Assembly: GCA_964533705.1 (NCBI GenBank)
Contig: CAZHMN010000003.1
Coordinates: 1 to 64,000, forward strand
DNA from: CAZHMN01 sp964533705
GTDB taxonomy: Bacteria; Electryoneota; B3-LCP
Direction: 5' to 3'
DNA length: 64,000 nt
Positions 7,601 through 15,993 of the stretch are shown piece after piece (the stretch's first letter is position 1; each line of letters opens with the position of its first letter). Both the position numbers and the translations under genes were made by a program. The notes below the pieces were generated by a model. That model was not told where the DNA came from. It made no database searches and saw only the letters and a list, made by a program, of their open reading frames with translations.

Positions 7601-8369
7601 CCTCGGTCGTCAGCACTACCGTGCGTATGCCGCTGCGGTTCTTATAATCAACAAACTCCTGGTAACCGGCGACGAAATCAGATGGTGTAATTAAAAGCAA
7701 TTCCCAGGTTTCGGGGCGCGTTGGCGTTTGCTGACCATAGATCGAGATTGCCTCCGGATTCTGCACGAGATTTGCAACCCGATCACGCACGCTTTTGGAA
7801 CTCTTCAGCATTTGATCGTAGGTCGCCTGCGCGCCAGGGGTGGGTTGACTCAGCACGGTCACTTTCATCCAGGGAAAATACGACAACCGCCCGGAAGCAG
7901 GTTGATAGGTCACCGGATACACCACCGCCAGGGCGATGCCGTGCCCTGAAAGAAACTGAGTCTGGAGATCATCGAATAATTCGGCCGGATAGGGATTATC
8001 GCTGCCATAAACGGCGGCTTTCGGTTTCGTGGGTTCCGCCACAGGACCCTGCGACAGCGGAAACTGCTGCTGCATCGGCGATATCCGGTAGCCGTCTCCG
8101 ACGATTACGGGATCGGAGGTTTCAATGGTGATGGATATGGCTTCTTCCCCCGGCGGTAGCAACAGTTTCACCGGCATATGGGGCAGCATAGGCTCACCCA
8201 CTTTCCCCCAGGTTGAAGCGCCATCCAGAATAACAACCGTTTCACCGTTTATCACCTCGACGCGAGGCGTATCAAAGTAGTAAGTTGACGTCGTCGTTCC
8301 GGCCAGAGCAATTCCAGTCGAAAGGCAAATGACCAGGATGGCGGAAAGAGTCAATTCTCGTCGTTTCAT
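4665..8369 (-). CDS. Secreted gingipain-like cysteine protease with type IX sorting domain
   Basis: This protein of about 1234 residues starts with a signal peptide (MKRRELTLSAILVICLSTG). A propeptide-like region (residues ~25-180) precedes a peptidase C25 domain (~230-630) with a likely catalytic histidine in NHLGHANW near 450 and a likely catalytic cysteine in GYSQGCICGDF near 485. Two repeats with acidic GNGNGQLDYGET / GNGDNHFDPGET motifs and Ig-like folds follow (~680-900), then a beta-rich domain. The C-terminal ~85 residues, with QNYPNPFNP and ending KKMMLIK, are a Por/type IX secretion sorting domain. The ATG at 8369 is preferred to one 17 codons upstream because it begins the signal peptide. 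It is transcribed alone. Targets are unknown. Confidence 0.92.
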   Translation of the reverse strand: MKRRELTLSAILVICLSTGIALAGTTTSTYYFDTPRVEVINGETVVILDGASTWGKVGEPMLPHMPVKLLLPPGEEAISITIETSDPVIVGDGYRISPMQQQFPLSQGPVAEPTKPKAAVYGSDNPYPAELFDDLQTQFLSGHGIALAVVYPVTYQPASGRLSYFPWMKVTVLSQPTPGAQATYDQMLKSSKSVRDRVANLVQNPEAISIYGQQTPTRPETWELLLITPSDFVAGYQEFVDYKNRSGIRTVVLTTEEIFDVYAGVDNQEKVRNAIIDYYTSYNVRYVFLCGDNEHIPARSLWCIDDNLPSDLYYACLDGNWNDDGDAFWGEPGEEDLIAEVFVGRSCADNPDEISHVVNKNLMYQTNPVVAEVETALMAGEDLGWASWAWEYKEEVRLGSSNWGYTTTGFPGNFDVGTLYEYPGQYWSAMGNLLPLLNEGPTLVNHLGHANWDYVMKFSRGQINDVNFTNDGIENNFFIGYSQGCICGDFAHFVVDCILEEFTTISHGAVAFLGNSRYGWGSYNNTNGASQRFDREFFDAIFGENVTTIAAANHDSKEDNAWLVPSDDIIRWTYYCLNLFGDPTLDVWTAQPGNFYPDYNPVVLQGAQVFEVRDISTPGALVTISMDNEVLGQGIAAPSGIATVTFNQPVTQMGTLDLVITAHDMLPYQGTVLAIPSSGPYVILSECIIEDGTTGNGNGQLDYGETVGFTVSVENVGVDNASGVNLILSCDDPLITLIDAEEYLAGINSGATCTLNDAFALEISPDVLDGAEISFELTASDGDSTWVSPFSITAHAPEFIYGSILIDDPAGNGDNHFDPGETADFNITIENAGSSDATGISFVLASTEPLIIIPSDSIYQSSLTAGEEIVLFYPNVSANPDLPQGDSVAFALSINDECGYSCVLEFVIPVGDVRYDPVGPDGYGYFAYDPYDGADAPEYDWIEIAPLAGGPGTDLQLGDDQAVPVPLPFSFRYYGVDFTEISVCSHGWVCMGAIEGIFFPLNICIPHIVPPNNTIAAFWDELSPTAGGQVCYFFDESNHRFVVEWYQVPHELYPDDPETFQVILYDPAYQSTPTGDGEILVNYHTLSDQLNGCALGIEDSSGTTGLQYLHNGSYAESAMPLETPFAIKYTTAGSVVAVESPESKTLPKSFALDQNYPNPFNPATTLRFSLPKTANVKLVVYDLQGRQVAVLVDGQRPAGVHEVVWEAAGLASGLYFYRIQAGDYIATKKMMLIK

Positions 8370-8490
8370 GTCCAATCTCTCGCTAAAGCTGATCGCGGCA
8401 TCCGCATTCTTCGGGAGCACATTCTAATCAATATAACAAGAAGTAAAGGCCATATCAAGTCAATTTTATCCCGAAGTCAGATATTTTATT

Positions 8491-8514
8491 AAAAAGCGAC
8501 CTACGCGGGCCGCT
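8491..8514 (-). terminator. Terminator of the kinase/regulator operon
   Basis: The stem AGCGGCC/GGTCGCT (8495-8514, one G-U pair) is followed on the minus strand by TTTTTAATAAAA. It lies 30 bp past the response-regulator stop codon. Confidence 0.8.
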
Positions 8515-8544
8515 CTTTATCTATATTCAGCATATCTTTTCAGA

Positions 8545-9288
8545 TTATTCCTCTTCATTGTCCAATAGGCTTTCTAACCTGCGGCGCAGTTCGCCCAGCT
8601 CCTTGGATTTAAAAGACCTCTTGGTTTTCTCCAATACCCTAATTGTCTCTTTTAATCCTTCATTGAGTCGAGTGGCTCTGGGGCAATTGAGGAGTCGGCA
8701 GACTTGCTGTTCACCGCTTATGTCAGCGATTGATTCCGTCAGGGTTCTGAGCCCGGATAGACTTTCCACGATATTCTGCAGGGTTAGCGTTAGATAGGCG
8801 TCCACCGGGACAAATGTGGCGTGATCCTCTTTAGCGTCGGCCAGTTTTTCAATGTTGTCGAGTTCTTTGCGCCAGCTCTGGAGCTGCTGGCGGGCTATTC
8901 CTACTGCGCGCCGAACTTTCGAACGTTCCGCCGAAGCGCGAATGTGTCCAATCAACTCACCCACGTCGAGCGGTTTTACCAGATAGGCAATAACCGGCAA
9001 CCGTACGGATTGTATCGCTGATTTTAATGAGGGATATGCCGTCACCAAGATAATCGGTAAACCCTCGGCGATGTTGGGCAACTCATGAATGAATTCCAGA
9101 TCGGTATTCCCCGGCATCCTGATATCGGCGATCATCACGTCATATTGATTCTCGACGAGGAGCCGTTTGGCGGTATCACTATCAACCGCACAATCGCAAG
9201 TGTATCCCTCTTTGCGTAAGAGATCAGCCGTTGAAAACAAAAAAGTCTCCTCGTCATCCGCTATTAACACACGGCCCATTTCAGCCAT
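8545..9288 (-). CDS. Response regulator, receiver domain with coiled-coil output
   Basis: The protein has 247 residues. Residues ~5-125 are a receiver domain with acidic pair DDEE, a phospho-acceptor Asp in IADIRMPG, a conserved Thr in LVTAY and the Lys in LVKPLD. The C-terminal half is helical and charged, without a recognisable DNA-binding or enzymatic domain, so the output is unknown. The ATG at 9288 lies one base after the kinase stop codon, and its ribosome site (AGGAGG) is formed by the last Glu codons of the kinase. The two are thus translationally coupled and probably cognate. Terminator at 8491-8514. Confidence 0.9.
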   Translation of the reverse strand: MAEMGRVLIADDEETFLFSTADLLRKEGYTCDCAVDSDTAKRLLVENQYDVMIADIRMPGNTDLEFIHELPNIAEGLPIILVTAYPSLKSAIQSVRLPVIAYLVKPLDVGELIGHIRASAERSKVRRAVGIARQQLQSWRKELDNIEKLADAKEDHATFVPVDAYLTLTLQNIVESLSGLRTLTESIADISGEQQVCRLLNCPRATRLNEGLKETIRVLEKTKRSFKSKELGELRRRLESLLDNEEE

Positions 9289-9289
9289 T

Positions 9290-10198
9290 TTACACCTCCT
9301 CCTCAAATGCTCCCAGGGGAAGAGTAATATAAAAAGTTGTTCCCTTTCCCGGAGTGCTTTCGAAGTAAATTTTTCCCTTTAACACTTCGACCAGGCTTTT
9401 AGTTACGGAGAGACCCAATCCCAAACCCGCTTTGGCCAGGTGGCTTTTGGTGGTAAAAAACGGCTCGAAGATATTCGAGCGAATTTCATCCGGAATACCA
9501 TCACCCTGATCGGCGATTGAGAGGTCCAATTTTTCCTGATTGATCCCTGCTTTAATGTAAATCACACTTTCGGGTGGTGAAACTTCCACCGCATTCATAA
9601 AGACATTATAGATGATCTGTCGGAATAGATTTTCCGGGAGAATCACCGAATCATTTCTGGCGCTCACTTCAAGGTCCACTTTGATGCTGCGATCCTTACA
9701 GACAGCCTCCTGTAGTGCTATGATATCGGTTATCGTTTCCCGCAGGGAAAACTGAGCGGCAGCTTCATGCTCCGGCTTGTAAAGGGAATACATCTGGCGT
9801 ACGATCTGGGCGATCCGATCTATTTCTTTATTGATCCGGCCTACATAGGGGTAGTAATTGTGGTCTCTGGGGATAGCGTCTGAGAGCAGCTGGAAAGCAT
9901 TCTTGATTCCACTTAAGGGATTGTTGATTTCGTGGGCAATTCTGGCGGCCATACGGCCTGCCGCAGCCGCCTTCTCTATCTCCGCTCGTTGCCGTTCCAG
10001 TTCCTTGATGCGGTCGGTGCGTTCGAGGACTGTCTGCTCTAAGTTGGCGTTTACTGCCTTCAATTCCTCCTGGGCCCGGTGGAGTAAGGTCCTCTTCACC
10101 AGCAAGGTGACGAACAGGTAACAGATGATCGCCGCGAAGGCAACGAAAATGACGAAAGAGATGGTTATATACAGGTGGATACCCGACGCCGTATCCAT
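9290..10198 (-). CDS. Membrane-anchored sensor histidine kinase
   Basis: The kinase has 302 residues. One N-terminal transmembrane helix (residues ~10-34) is followed by a coiled coil (~38-80), a HisKA dimerisation domain with the phospho-acceptor His in [10 protein letters not shown] near 90, and a HATPase domain with N-box FMNAVEVS, G1 box DQGDGIP, F-box FEPFFTT and G2 box GLGLGLS. There is no periplasmic sensor domain of its own. The gene follows a 7-TM protein in the same operon, which may be the real sensor. From HisKA onward it is clearly paralogous to the PAS kinase at 11593-13263. Confidence 0.93.
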   Translation of the reverse strand: MDTASGIHLYITISFVIFVAFAAIICYLFVTLLVKRTLLHRAQEELKAVNANLEQTVLERTDRIKELERQRAEIEKAAAAGRMAARIAHEINNPLSGIKNAFQLLSDAIPRDHNYYPYVGRINKEIDRIAQIVRQMYSLYKPEHEAAAQFSLRETITDIIALQEAVCKDRSIKVDLEVSARNDSVILPENLFRQIIYNVFMNAVEVSPPESVIYIKAGINQEKLDLSIADQGDGIPDEIRSNIFEPFFTTKSHLAKAGLGLGLSVTKSLVEVLKGKIYFESTPGKGTTFYITLPLGAFEEEV

Positions 10199-10246
10199 GT
10201 GGTTTGCACCGATTATGAAACATGTAGATGAGTCCAGTCCGGGTTG

Positions 10247-10945
10247 TCAGGCTAATTTTGTTCTCAGGTGCCGAATCCAGGGGACGCTGACAAGCCAAAA
10301 GATTTGAGCTATTAAGGAGGCGTAGAAAGCAAAATCAGTATTCTCCATAAAATCAAGAGCCAATGCGATCGTCGCCAGAATATTGAGGAAGCAAAAGTTA
10401 ACGAATCCGAAGAAGGCGAAAAAAGCTTCAAGATCCTGGCTGAAGCGTTCCTTTACTATTATGTTTGTGATTACGACGGAAGAAAGTATGAAAATGAAAA
10501 TACACACTACAAAATCGAAATTGTTCAATATCTGATAATCTTCATAATGGAATGTTAGGAAACCAAAGAGACCCGCAATGAACATGGAAATACCGAGACA
10601 TGCTAAAAGAGATCGGCTGGTTTTTAGCTTCAAGACGTAAGCAGTGGGAAGGAGAAGCTCGAATGTATGTATTATAGCTGTATAAATAAGATAACATATA
10701 GGGGTGAGAGGAACTATTAACCCGGGTATCCGGCTCATAACTAACGGATAAAAGAACAAAAGAGGGACTAATGCCGGATTCTCTCTGAGGTTCAACAGGT
10801 CGCGATAATGCGAAAAGGGCAAGGCGAGTAGTCTGAGAAACGATCGCGGCCGCGCCTGAAAGACATAAAAATACCACAGTAACAAGTTCAGGGCGGTTAC
10901 AAGGAAGAGGACGTGCGTTATGTCAATTTTAAAATTTCCAGGCAT
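10247..10945 (-). CDS. Seven-helix membrane protein, possible sensor partner of the kinase
   Basis: The protein has 232 residues with about seven hydrophobic helices and short loops. No enzymatic motif is visible. It resembles in layout the stand-alone 7-TM input modules normally fused to kinases, though I do not recognise a named family. The gene lies 48 bp upstream of the kinase and 38 bp downstream of a small protein gene, all in one direction. A sensory or kinase-controlling role is inferred from position only. Confidence 0.75.
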   Translation of the reverse strand: MPGNFKIDITHVLFLVTALNLLLWYFYVFQARPRSFLRLLALPFSHYRDLLNLRENPALVPLLFFYPLVMSRIPGLIVPLTPICYLIYTAIIHTFELLLPTAYVLKLKTSRSLLACLGISMFIAGLFGFLTFHYEDYQILNNFDFVVCIFIFILSSVVITNIIVKERFSQDLEAFFAFFGFVNFCFLNILATIALALDFMENTDFAFYASLIAQIFWLVSVPWIRHLRTKLA

Positions 10946-10983
10946 CAGCCAGCGATCAGAATCTAATAATAACTCGAATCACC

Positions 10984-11349
10984 TTATTTAAAGGGAGGTG
11001 GACGGAAGTTCGAGGGGATTGAGCAAGCGATGGAAACTCCACCTCCGGGGGCGGTTCTCACCGCTTGGACGTCGTAGTCTCCGGCCTGGCTGACCGCGTG
11101 CCATCCACCCTGGGAGTCCTCATACCTTACGGTACCTGTGATGTTGCTCAAAGACACCGCAACTGCCGTTTCAAAGCGCATCTCGGCATCGGAATAGAGC
11201 TTGACCTGGTATTCGTTCGACTGGGTGTTTCGGGCTTGATATCCTGCGCCAAGTTTTTCTCCCACCTGGGCATCAACCCAGCCTGCATCCGATCCGGTTC
11301 TGTACTGGGTCCCCGTCGGAGCCGTTTCAAATTCTGCCAAGTAAGCCAT
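10984..11349 (-). CDS. Small beta-rich protein, FecR-like pattern
   Basis: This 121-residue protein has no signal peptide or membrane helix. Its middle (VGEKLGAGYQARN and following, to about residue 70) recalls the FecR pattern 'VGdrL..G..vrT...A.l.l', but the match is weak. An AGGAGGAG ribosome site lies directly before the ATG. It heads the leftward run to the 7-TM protein, kinase and regulator and may be transcribed with them. Function unknown. Confidence 0.7.
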   Translation of the reverse strand: MAYLAEFETAPTGTQYRTGSDAGWVDAQVGEKLGAGYQARNTQSNEYQVKLYSDAEMRFETAVAVSLSNITGTVRYEDSQGGWHAVSQAGDYDVQAVRTAPGGGVSIACSIPSNFRPPPFK

Positions 11350-11592
11350 AATTACTCCTCCTACACAAGAATTGATTTTTCAACTTGATCCACGCACTTA
11401 ATAAGTTCCAGCCCTTGAGATAATTTACGAAATTTTGGACAATAACGCAAGAAATTTTATCAATGTTTTTCTTATTTGGGACTATTGAATACATAATTAT
11501 AATAATAATAGGGAAATATTGCGATATAGTCGTAAGGTTGATCAAGTATGCTTTCAGGCGTCCCCTCCTGACGGAAAAACCCGGCCGATGCT

Positions 11593-13263
11593 CTACTGAC
11601 CAACGCTTAGTTCCCTTATTTTACGCTGCGTTTGTAAAGGGATATTCACCTGAAAAACTGTGTCTTTCCCCGGCTCACTCATAAAGTTGATCTCGCCTTT
11701 CATCGCTTCAACCAAGCTTTTTGTGACGGATAGACCCAGGCCCAAACCGGCGTTTGCCAGATCATTCTTAGTTGTAAAGAAGGGTTCGAAGATGCTTGAG
11801 CGGATCTCTTGTGGTATCGGTGCTCCCTGATTGGTGATTCTGACATTTAGGGTATTTTTGTATATGGAAGCCTCTATTTTCACACTACAATCAGCAGGTG
11901 AAGCTTCAATGGCGTTGAGGAGAAGATTGTATAGAATCTGCCTTAACAGATCTTCCGGAACGGTGACTATTCGGGCTTTCTCTTTGATATCTATCTCCAC
12001 AGAAATCCCCCGCTCCTGGGCTGAATGCGATACCATTGCCATGATATCGTTGATGGTATCAATCAGCGAAAACTTGCTGGAGATTCCCTGATCCCGTCTG
12101 TGCAAAATGTACATCTGGCGAACGATTCGGGCGATTCGATCGATTTCAGCGTCTATTCGATCCATATACGAATGATAGGGGTGATCTTCAGGGACGGCGT
12201 CGCGGATGAGTTGGAAAGAACTTTTGATGCCCGCCAGAGGGTTGTTGATTTCGTGGGCGATGCGGGCGGCCATTCGGCCTGCGGCGGCCAGTTTTTCACT
12301 TTCGCTGCGCTGTCTTTCGAGTTCCCTAATGCGGCTCGTCCTCGTTTCGACCATTCGTTCCAGCTCCTGGCTGTAGTGTTGGATTTGCAGTTCGGCCTTA
12401 CGGCGCTTCGTGATATCTTCACCGGAGCTGAGCGTGGCGATGATTTTACCGGCGTCATCTCTGAGGACCGTATTATGCCAGGCGATAAGCCGTTCTGCGC
12501 CGTTTTTGGTCAGAATCGGATTTTCACGGTACTCAAATGCGCTCGGACTCTGTTCAATCAGGTCTTCAAACGAAGATTCCACTTCGTTTCTTAGGCGTTT
12601 CGGCAAGAAGTGATCAAACCAGTTTTTACCGATTATTTCACTTTCATTATAGCCTAAGATTTCACAACCCTTTTTGTTAATTAGAGTGACTTTGCGGTCA
12701 GCGTCAATGGCGACGATGATGACGCCTGCGATGTCCAGATATTTCTGCGCTCTATCCCTTTCTCTCCGCAACAGGTCTTCTGCCCTCTTGCGCTTGGTGA
12801 TATCGGTGACGACGCCCAGTATAGCACTCTCATTACCGCAACTGATCAGCTTGGTCGTAATCATCACCTCGATTCGCCTACCGTGTTTGGTCACGACGGC
12901 GTATTCAAAGGATTCGACTTCTTCTCCTTGCAGATGTCTCTGAAAACTTTCATAGACCAGTTTTCTGGTTTCGGGCGCGACGAGACTAAAAAAATCGAAA
13001 TCTTCGGCGTAGAGCTCCTCTCTACTGTAACCCATTAGTTCTTCACATTTTTTGTTGGCGTAGATAATTCGCCCCTGCTTATTTATGAAAATCATGTTCG
13101 GCGACTCATCCGCCAGACACCTGAATTGCTCCTCAGACTGGCGCAGTACCTCTTCTGACTTTTTGATCTCCTGATAAGCTTTTCGCAAATTTTTCACTTC
13201 ACTCTTCAAAGCTCTCAGTTCATCAATCAACTGTTTTTTGGTTTTCTCTTCGAGTTTCATCAT
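11593..13263 (-). CDS. Soluble PAS-PAS histidine kinase with degenerate G1 box
   Basis: The kinase has about 556 residues and no transmembrane helix. A short N-terminal coiled coil is followed by PAS domains at ~45-160 and ~170-290, a HisKA domain (His in [10 protein letters not shown] near 338) and a HATPase domain. N-box (LLNAIEAS), F-box (FEPFFTT) and G2 (GLGLGLS) are present, but the G1 box reads NQGAPIP where DxGxG is expected, so the adenine-contacting Asp is Asn. ATP use may be weakened or specialised. The start is one of GTG-ATG-ATG at 13266-13258 behind AAAGAG. It has no adjacent regulator and shares its kinase core with the kinase at 9290-10198. Confidence 0.92.
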   Translation of the reverse strand: MMKLEEKTKKQLIDELRALKSEVKNLRKAYQEIKKSEEVLRQSEEQFRCLADESPNMIFINKQGRIIYANKKCEELMGYSREELYAEDFDFFSLVAPETRKLVYESFQRHLQGEEVESFEYAVVTKHGRRIEVMITTKLISCGNESAILGVVTDITKRKRAEDLLRRERDRAQKYLDIAGVIIVAIDADRKVTLINKKGCEILGYNESEIIGKNWFDHFLPKRLRNEVESSFEDLIEQSPSAFEYRENPILTKNGAERLIAWHNTVLRDDAGKIIATLSSGEDITKRRKAELQIQHYSQELERMVETRTSRIRELERQRSESEKLAAAGRMAARIAHEINNPLAGIKSSFQLIRDAVPEDHPYHSYMDRIDAEIDRIARIVRQMYILHRRDQGISSKFSLIDTINDIMAMVSHSAQERGISVEIDIKEKARIVTVPEDLLRQILYNLLLNAIEASPADCSVKIEASIYKNTLNVRITNQGAPIPQEIRSSIFEPFFTTKNDLANAGLGLGLSVTKSLVEAMKGEINFMSEPGKDTVFQVNIPLQTQRKIRELSVGQ

Positions 13264-13447
13264 CACTCTTTCTGTATGGGATATCCGTCAATTGCTCTAT
13301 TTTATATAGAAAATTTATCTGCCCGATCCAAGCAAAATCGCGGCAGATTAGAGCCTCGATCAGGCCCTTTTGCAATTCCCAACCATAGCACTAGAGAATA
13401 CCGGCGGATTATGTTATCGGTTTGAACCCGAAATCTGCATTCGGGCA

Positions 13448-14479
13448 TCAATTCATCAAATCATCGAGAAGAGCGACCATCCTTTCCGGATTCTGGTCTC
13501 TCATGCAGCGGAAGTGTTGCAAGGGGCACATCTGATAACCCAGATGCGAACAGGGTCGGCAGGGTAAGTCGAGCTCAGCGATGCGGTGGGAAACACGGAA
13601 AGGACGGAAACCAAATTGGGGAACGGTGGAACCGTAAATCACCAGCACCGGGACGCCGACCGCTGCAGCCATGTGCGCCGGTCCGGCATCGTTTGTGACG
13701 GCCACGCGGCAAAAGGATAGACCGGCACCGGCTTCAGACAGACTCAACCGGCCACAAAAATTAGTTACCCGCTTGGAATCCACTTCTCGCAATAATTCAC
13801 CGATTTGCGCATCAGATTCATCTCCGAAAACCCACAGAGGAGACTCCCTTTGCAGCAGCTTTTTTGTTAACTCAACCCAGTATTCAACCGGCCAGCGCTT
13901 GGTAGGGAAGGAGGCTCCGGGGCATAAGGCGATGGGCTTGCGATTGAAGGAACCGTTCAGAGAAGCGAGCTTTAGAAACTGATCCCTCTTCGAAAACGCT
14001 CGCGGCCAATCCAAACCCAGACCATCGTCCTCAACGCCCAGGCAAGCCAGGGCATTTAGATAAGCCAAAGGAACGCTGAATTCTCCACCGTACAGATCTC
14101 TTTTAAACCTGACGAGAAACCAGCGTGCCCTCCGCCTTTTATCGTAAGCCAGGACTTTTTTTGCCCGTAACCCCTTTCTGAGGTAAAAGCTTCGCAAGCT
14201 GGTGTGCAAGTCTACAACGGTGCCGTAGTGTCCCTCCAGTGAAGCTCGCACCTCCTTTAGAGACTCCCAACTGATCGGTTCGGCAGGTGAAATCAGGGAA
14301 GAAACGCTTTGATTTTCCTCCAGGAGTTCACGGTAGCGATTTTTTACCAACACATCAATACGGGCGGCGGGGAAGGTTTTGCGCAGACATCGCAGTGCGG
14401 GGGTTGTTAAAAGAATATCGCCCAGCGAACTCAGGCGAATGACGAGGAAGGAACTGGAGTTGTAGGAATTGGTAACCAA
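13448..14479 (-). CDS. Glycosyltransferase family 9 (heptosyltransferase-like)
   Basis: The protein has 343 residues. The N-terminus (IRLSSLGDILLTTPALR) and the motifs CPGASFPTKRWP and TNDAGPAHMAAAVGVP are diagnostic of GT9 enzymes such as WaaC/WaaF, which transfer heptose from ADP-heptose to lipopolysaccharide core at the inner membrane. It lies 5 bp downstream of the phosphoglycosyltransferase gene, as the last gene of the polysaccharide locus. The exact acceptor is unknown. Confidence 0.9.
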   Translation of the reverse strand: MVTNSYNSSSFLVIRLSSLGDILLTTPALRCLRKTFPAARIDVLVKNRYRELLEENQSVSSLISPAEPISWESLKEVRASLEGHYGTVVDLHTSLRSFYLRKGLRAKKVLAYDKRRRARWFLVRFKRDLYGGEFSVPLAYLNALACLGVEDDGLGLDWPRAFSKRDQFLKLASLNGSFNRKPIALCPGASFPTKRWPVEYWVELTKKLLQRESPLWVFGDESDAQIGELLREVDSKRVTNFCGRLSLSEAGAGLSFCRVAVTNDAGPAHMAAAVGVPVLVIYGSTVPQFGFRPFRVSHRIAELDLPCRPCSHLGYQMCPLQHFRCMRDQNPERMVALLDDLMN

Positions 14480-14484
14480 GGCGT

Positions 14485-15993
14485 TTAAAAGGCTCCTTTA
14501 CCTTTGAAGGCCATAAATACGGTGCGGATCATGATGACGACGTCCAGAAGCGGCGAGCAGTTTTCGACGTAATACAGATCGTAATCAATATTGTCGTGAA
14601 TCTGTTTGGCACGGTCCGCGGAAATCTGCCAGAGGCCGGTAATGCCGGGTTTGACTTTAAGGCGCGCATTCATAATGCCGCTGTAGGTTTCCACGATGAA
14701 GGGCATTTCGGGCCGGGGACCCACCATGGACATTTCCCCCTTAAGAACGTTTAAGAGCTGGGGTAATTCATCGAGACTCGATCGTCTTAAGAAGCGTCCA
14801 ACCTTTGTGATGCGCGGATCTCCCTTGCAGTTGGGCGTGACGGCATATTTGGGCGTATCCACGTACATAGTGCGGAATTTATACATGAGGAAACGCTTGC
14901 CGTTAAGCCCAACCCTTTCCTGCTTGAAAATGATGGGGCCGGGGGAATCCCTCCTTATCAAGAAGGCTATAATGGCAAACACGGGTGAAAAGGCAACCGA
15001 CAATGTGGAGGCGATGGTCAGATCCATGATACGCTTGACCAGGAGATACCACCAATTGATATGGGACTCCTTGACCGTAATCAGCGGAACCCCATCGAGA
15101 GATTCAATGGCAATACTCTGCAGTTTATACTCGAAAAGGTTGGGGATGTAGAAAAATTTCAGACTTATTTCTTCGCATCGTCGAATGATTTCGGCGACGC
15201 GCGTCTGGGGAACGGAGGGAATAGATATGAAAACCTCATCAATTTTATGAGAAACCGCGATTTCCTCCATATTATCGAATCCACCGAAGACCGGCAGGTT
15301 GTACCTAACCTCATCGGAACGGGATTTTATCTTCTTCCCCCACAACTTTTCGTTATCATCCAAAAAGCCGATGGGCAACACTCCCTGGCGCGGTGACCTC
15401 ACGAATCTCTCAGCCAGCATTTGGCCAGCCTCACCCGCCCCATAGATGAGCGCCCGGCGTACCCCGATCCCTTTAGTATAAAGATGCTGAAATATCTTGA
15501 AGAAAATATATCGTTCCAGATTTAAGAATCCCAGCAGAAAAATCAGCGAATAAGTAACGATAAGGCGGGAGTAGGTGATATCCTGGAAGTAGAACGACGC
15601 CGTGAAGAGGATGAGCGCCGCGAGGGCGACCGCCTTGAAAATCCCCTTGATCTCCTCTATGTTCATGATCGAGATCGTCCTGCGGTAGAGCCCCTGTCTT
15701 TCAAAGATGAGCAGGAGGATGACATTCGTAATCAAGGTCAGGCGCAGATACATCTCGAAAGGCTGAAAGCCCTTGCCCAATCCAACCTTGGCATAGAGCA
15801 TATGGTAAAACTCGTAGCCCAAGAGCATAGATCCAGTGATGACCACGATATCGGCCAGGACCTGCACGACAAAATAGAAGCGGGACACGACCCGGTGAAA
15901 CGCATAAATCCTGGCTGCGCCGTTTGCCGAGGCAAGTCCATTATGGCCGTTGTTCCCATTCTCCTTCAGCTTGATGGGTTCGGCGTTACCCAT
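14485..15993 (-). CDS. Initiating polyprenyl-phosphate sugar transferase (WbaP/WcaJ type)
   Basis: The protein has 502 residues. Four N-terminal membrane helices (~30-175) and a central nucleotide-binding-like region (~180-300, GAGEAGQM) precede the C-terminal bacterial sugar transferase domain with YKFRTM, RRSSLDELPQLLNVLKGEMS and MVGPRPE. Enzymes of this family load the first sugar-1-phosphate onto undecaprenyl phosphate for O-antigen, capsule or exopolysaccharide. The start overlaps the upstream glycosyltransferase gene by 8 bp. A second such enzyme is encoded at 60484-61872. Confidence 0.94.
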   Translation of the reverse strand: MGNAEPIKLKENGNNGHNGLASANGAARIYAFHRVVSRFYFVVQVLADIVVITGSMLLGYEFYHMLYAKVGLGKGFQPFEMYLRLTLITNVILLLIFERQGLYRRTISIMNIEEIKGIFKAVALAALILFTASFYFQDITYSRLIVTYSLIFLLGFLNLERYIFFKIFQHLYTKGIGVRRALIYGAGEAGQMLAERFVRSPRQGVLPIGFLDDNEKLWGKKIKSRSDEVRYNLPVFGGFDNMEEIAVSHKIDEVFISIPSVPQTRVAEIIRRCEEISLKFFYIPNLFEYKLQSIAIESLDGVPLITVKESHINWWYLLVKRIMDLTIASTLSVAFSPVFAIIAFLIRRDSPGPIIFKQERVGLNGKRFLMYKFRTMYVDTPKYAVTPNCKGDPRITKVGRFLRRSSLDELPQLLNVLKGEMSMVGPRPEMPFIVETYSGIMNARLKVKPGITGLWQISADRAKQIHDNIDYDLYYVENCSPLLDVVIMIRTVFMAFKGKGAF

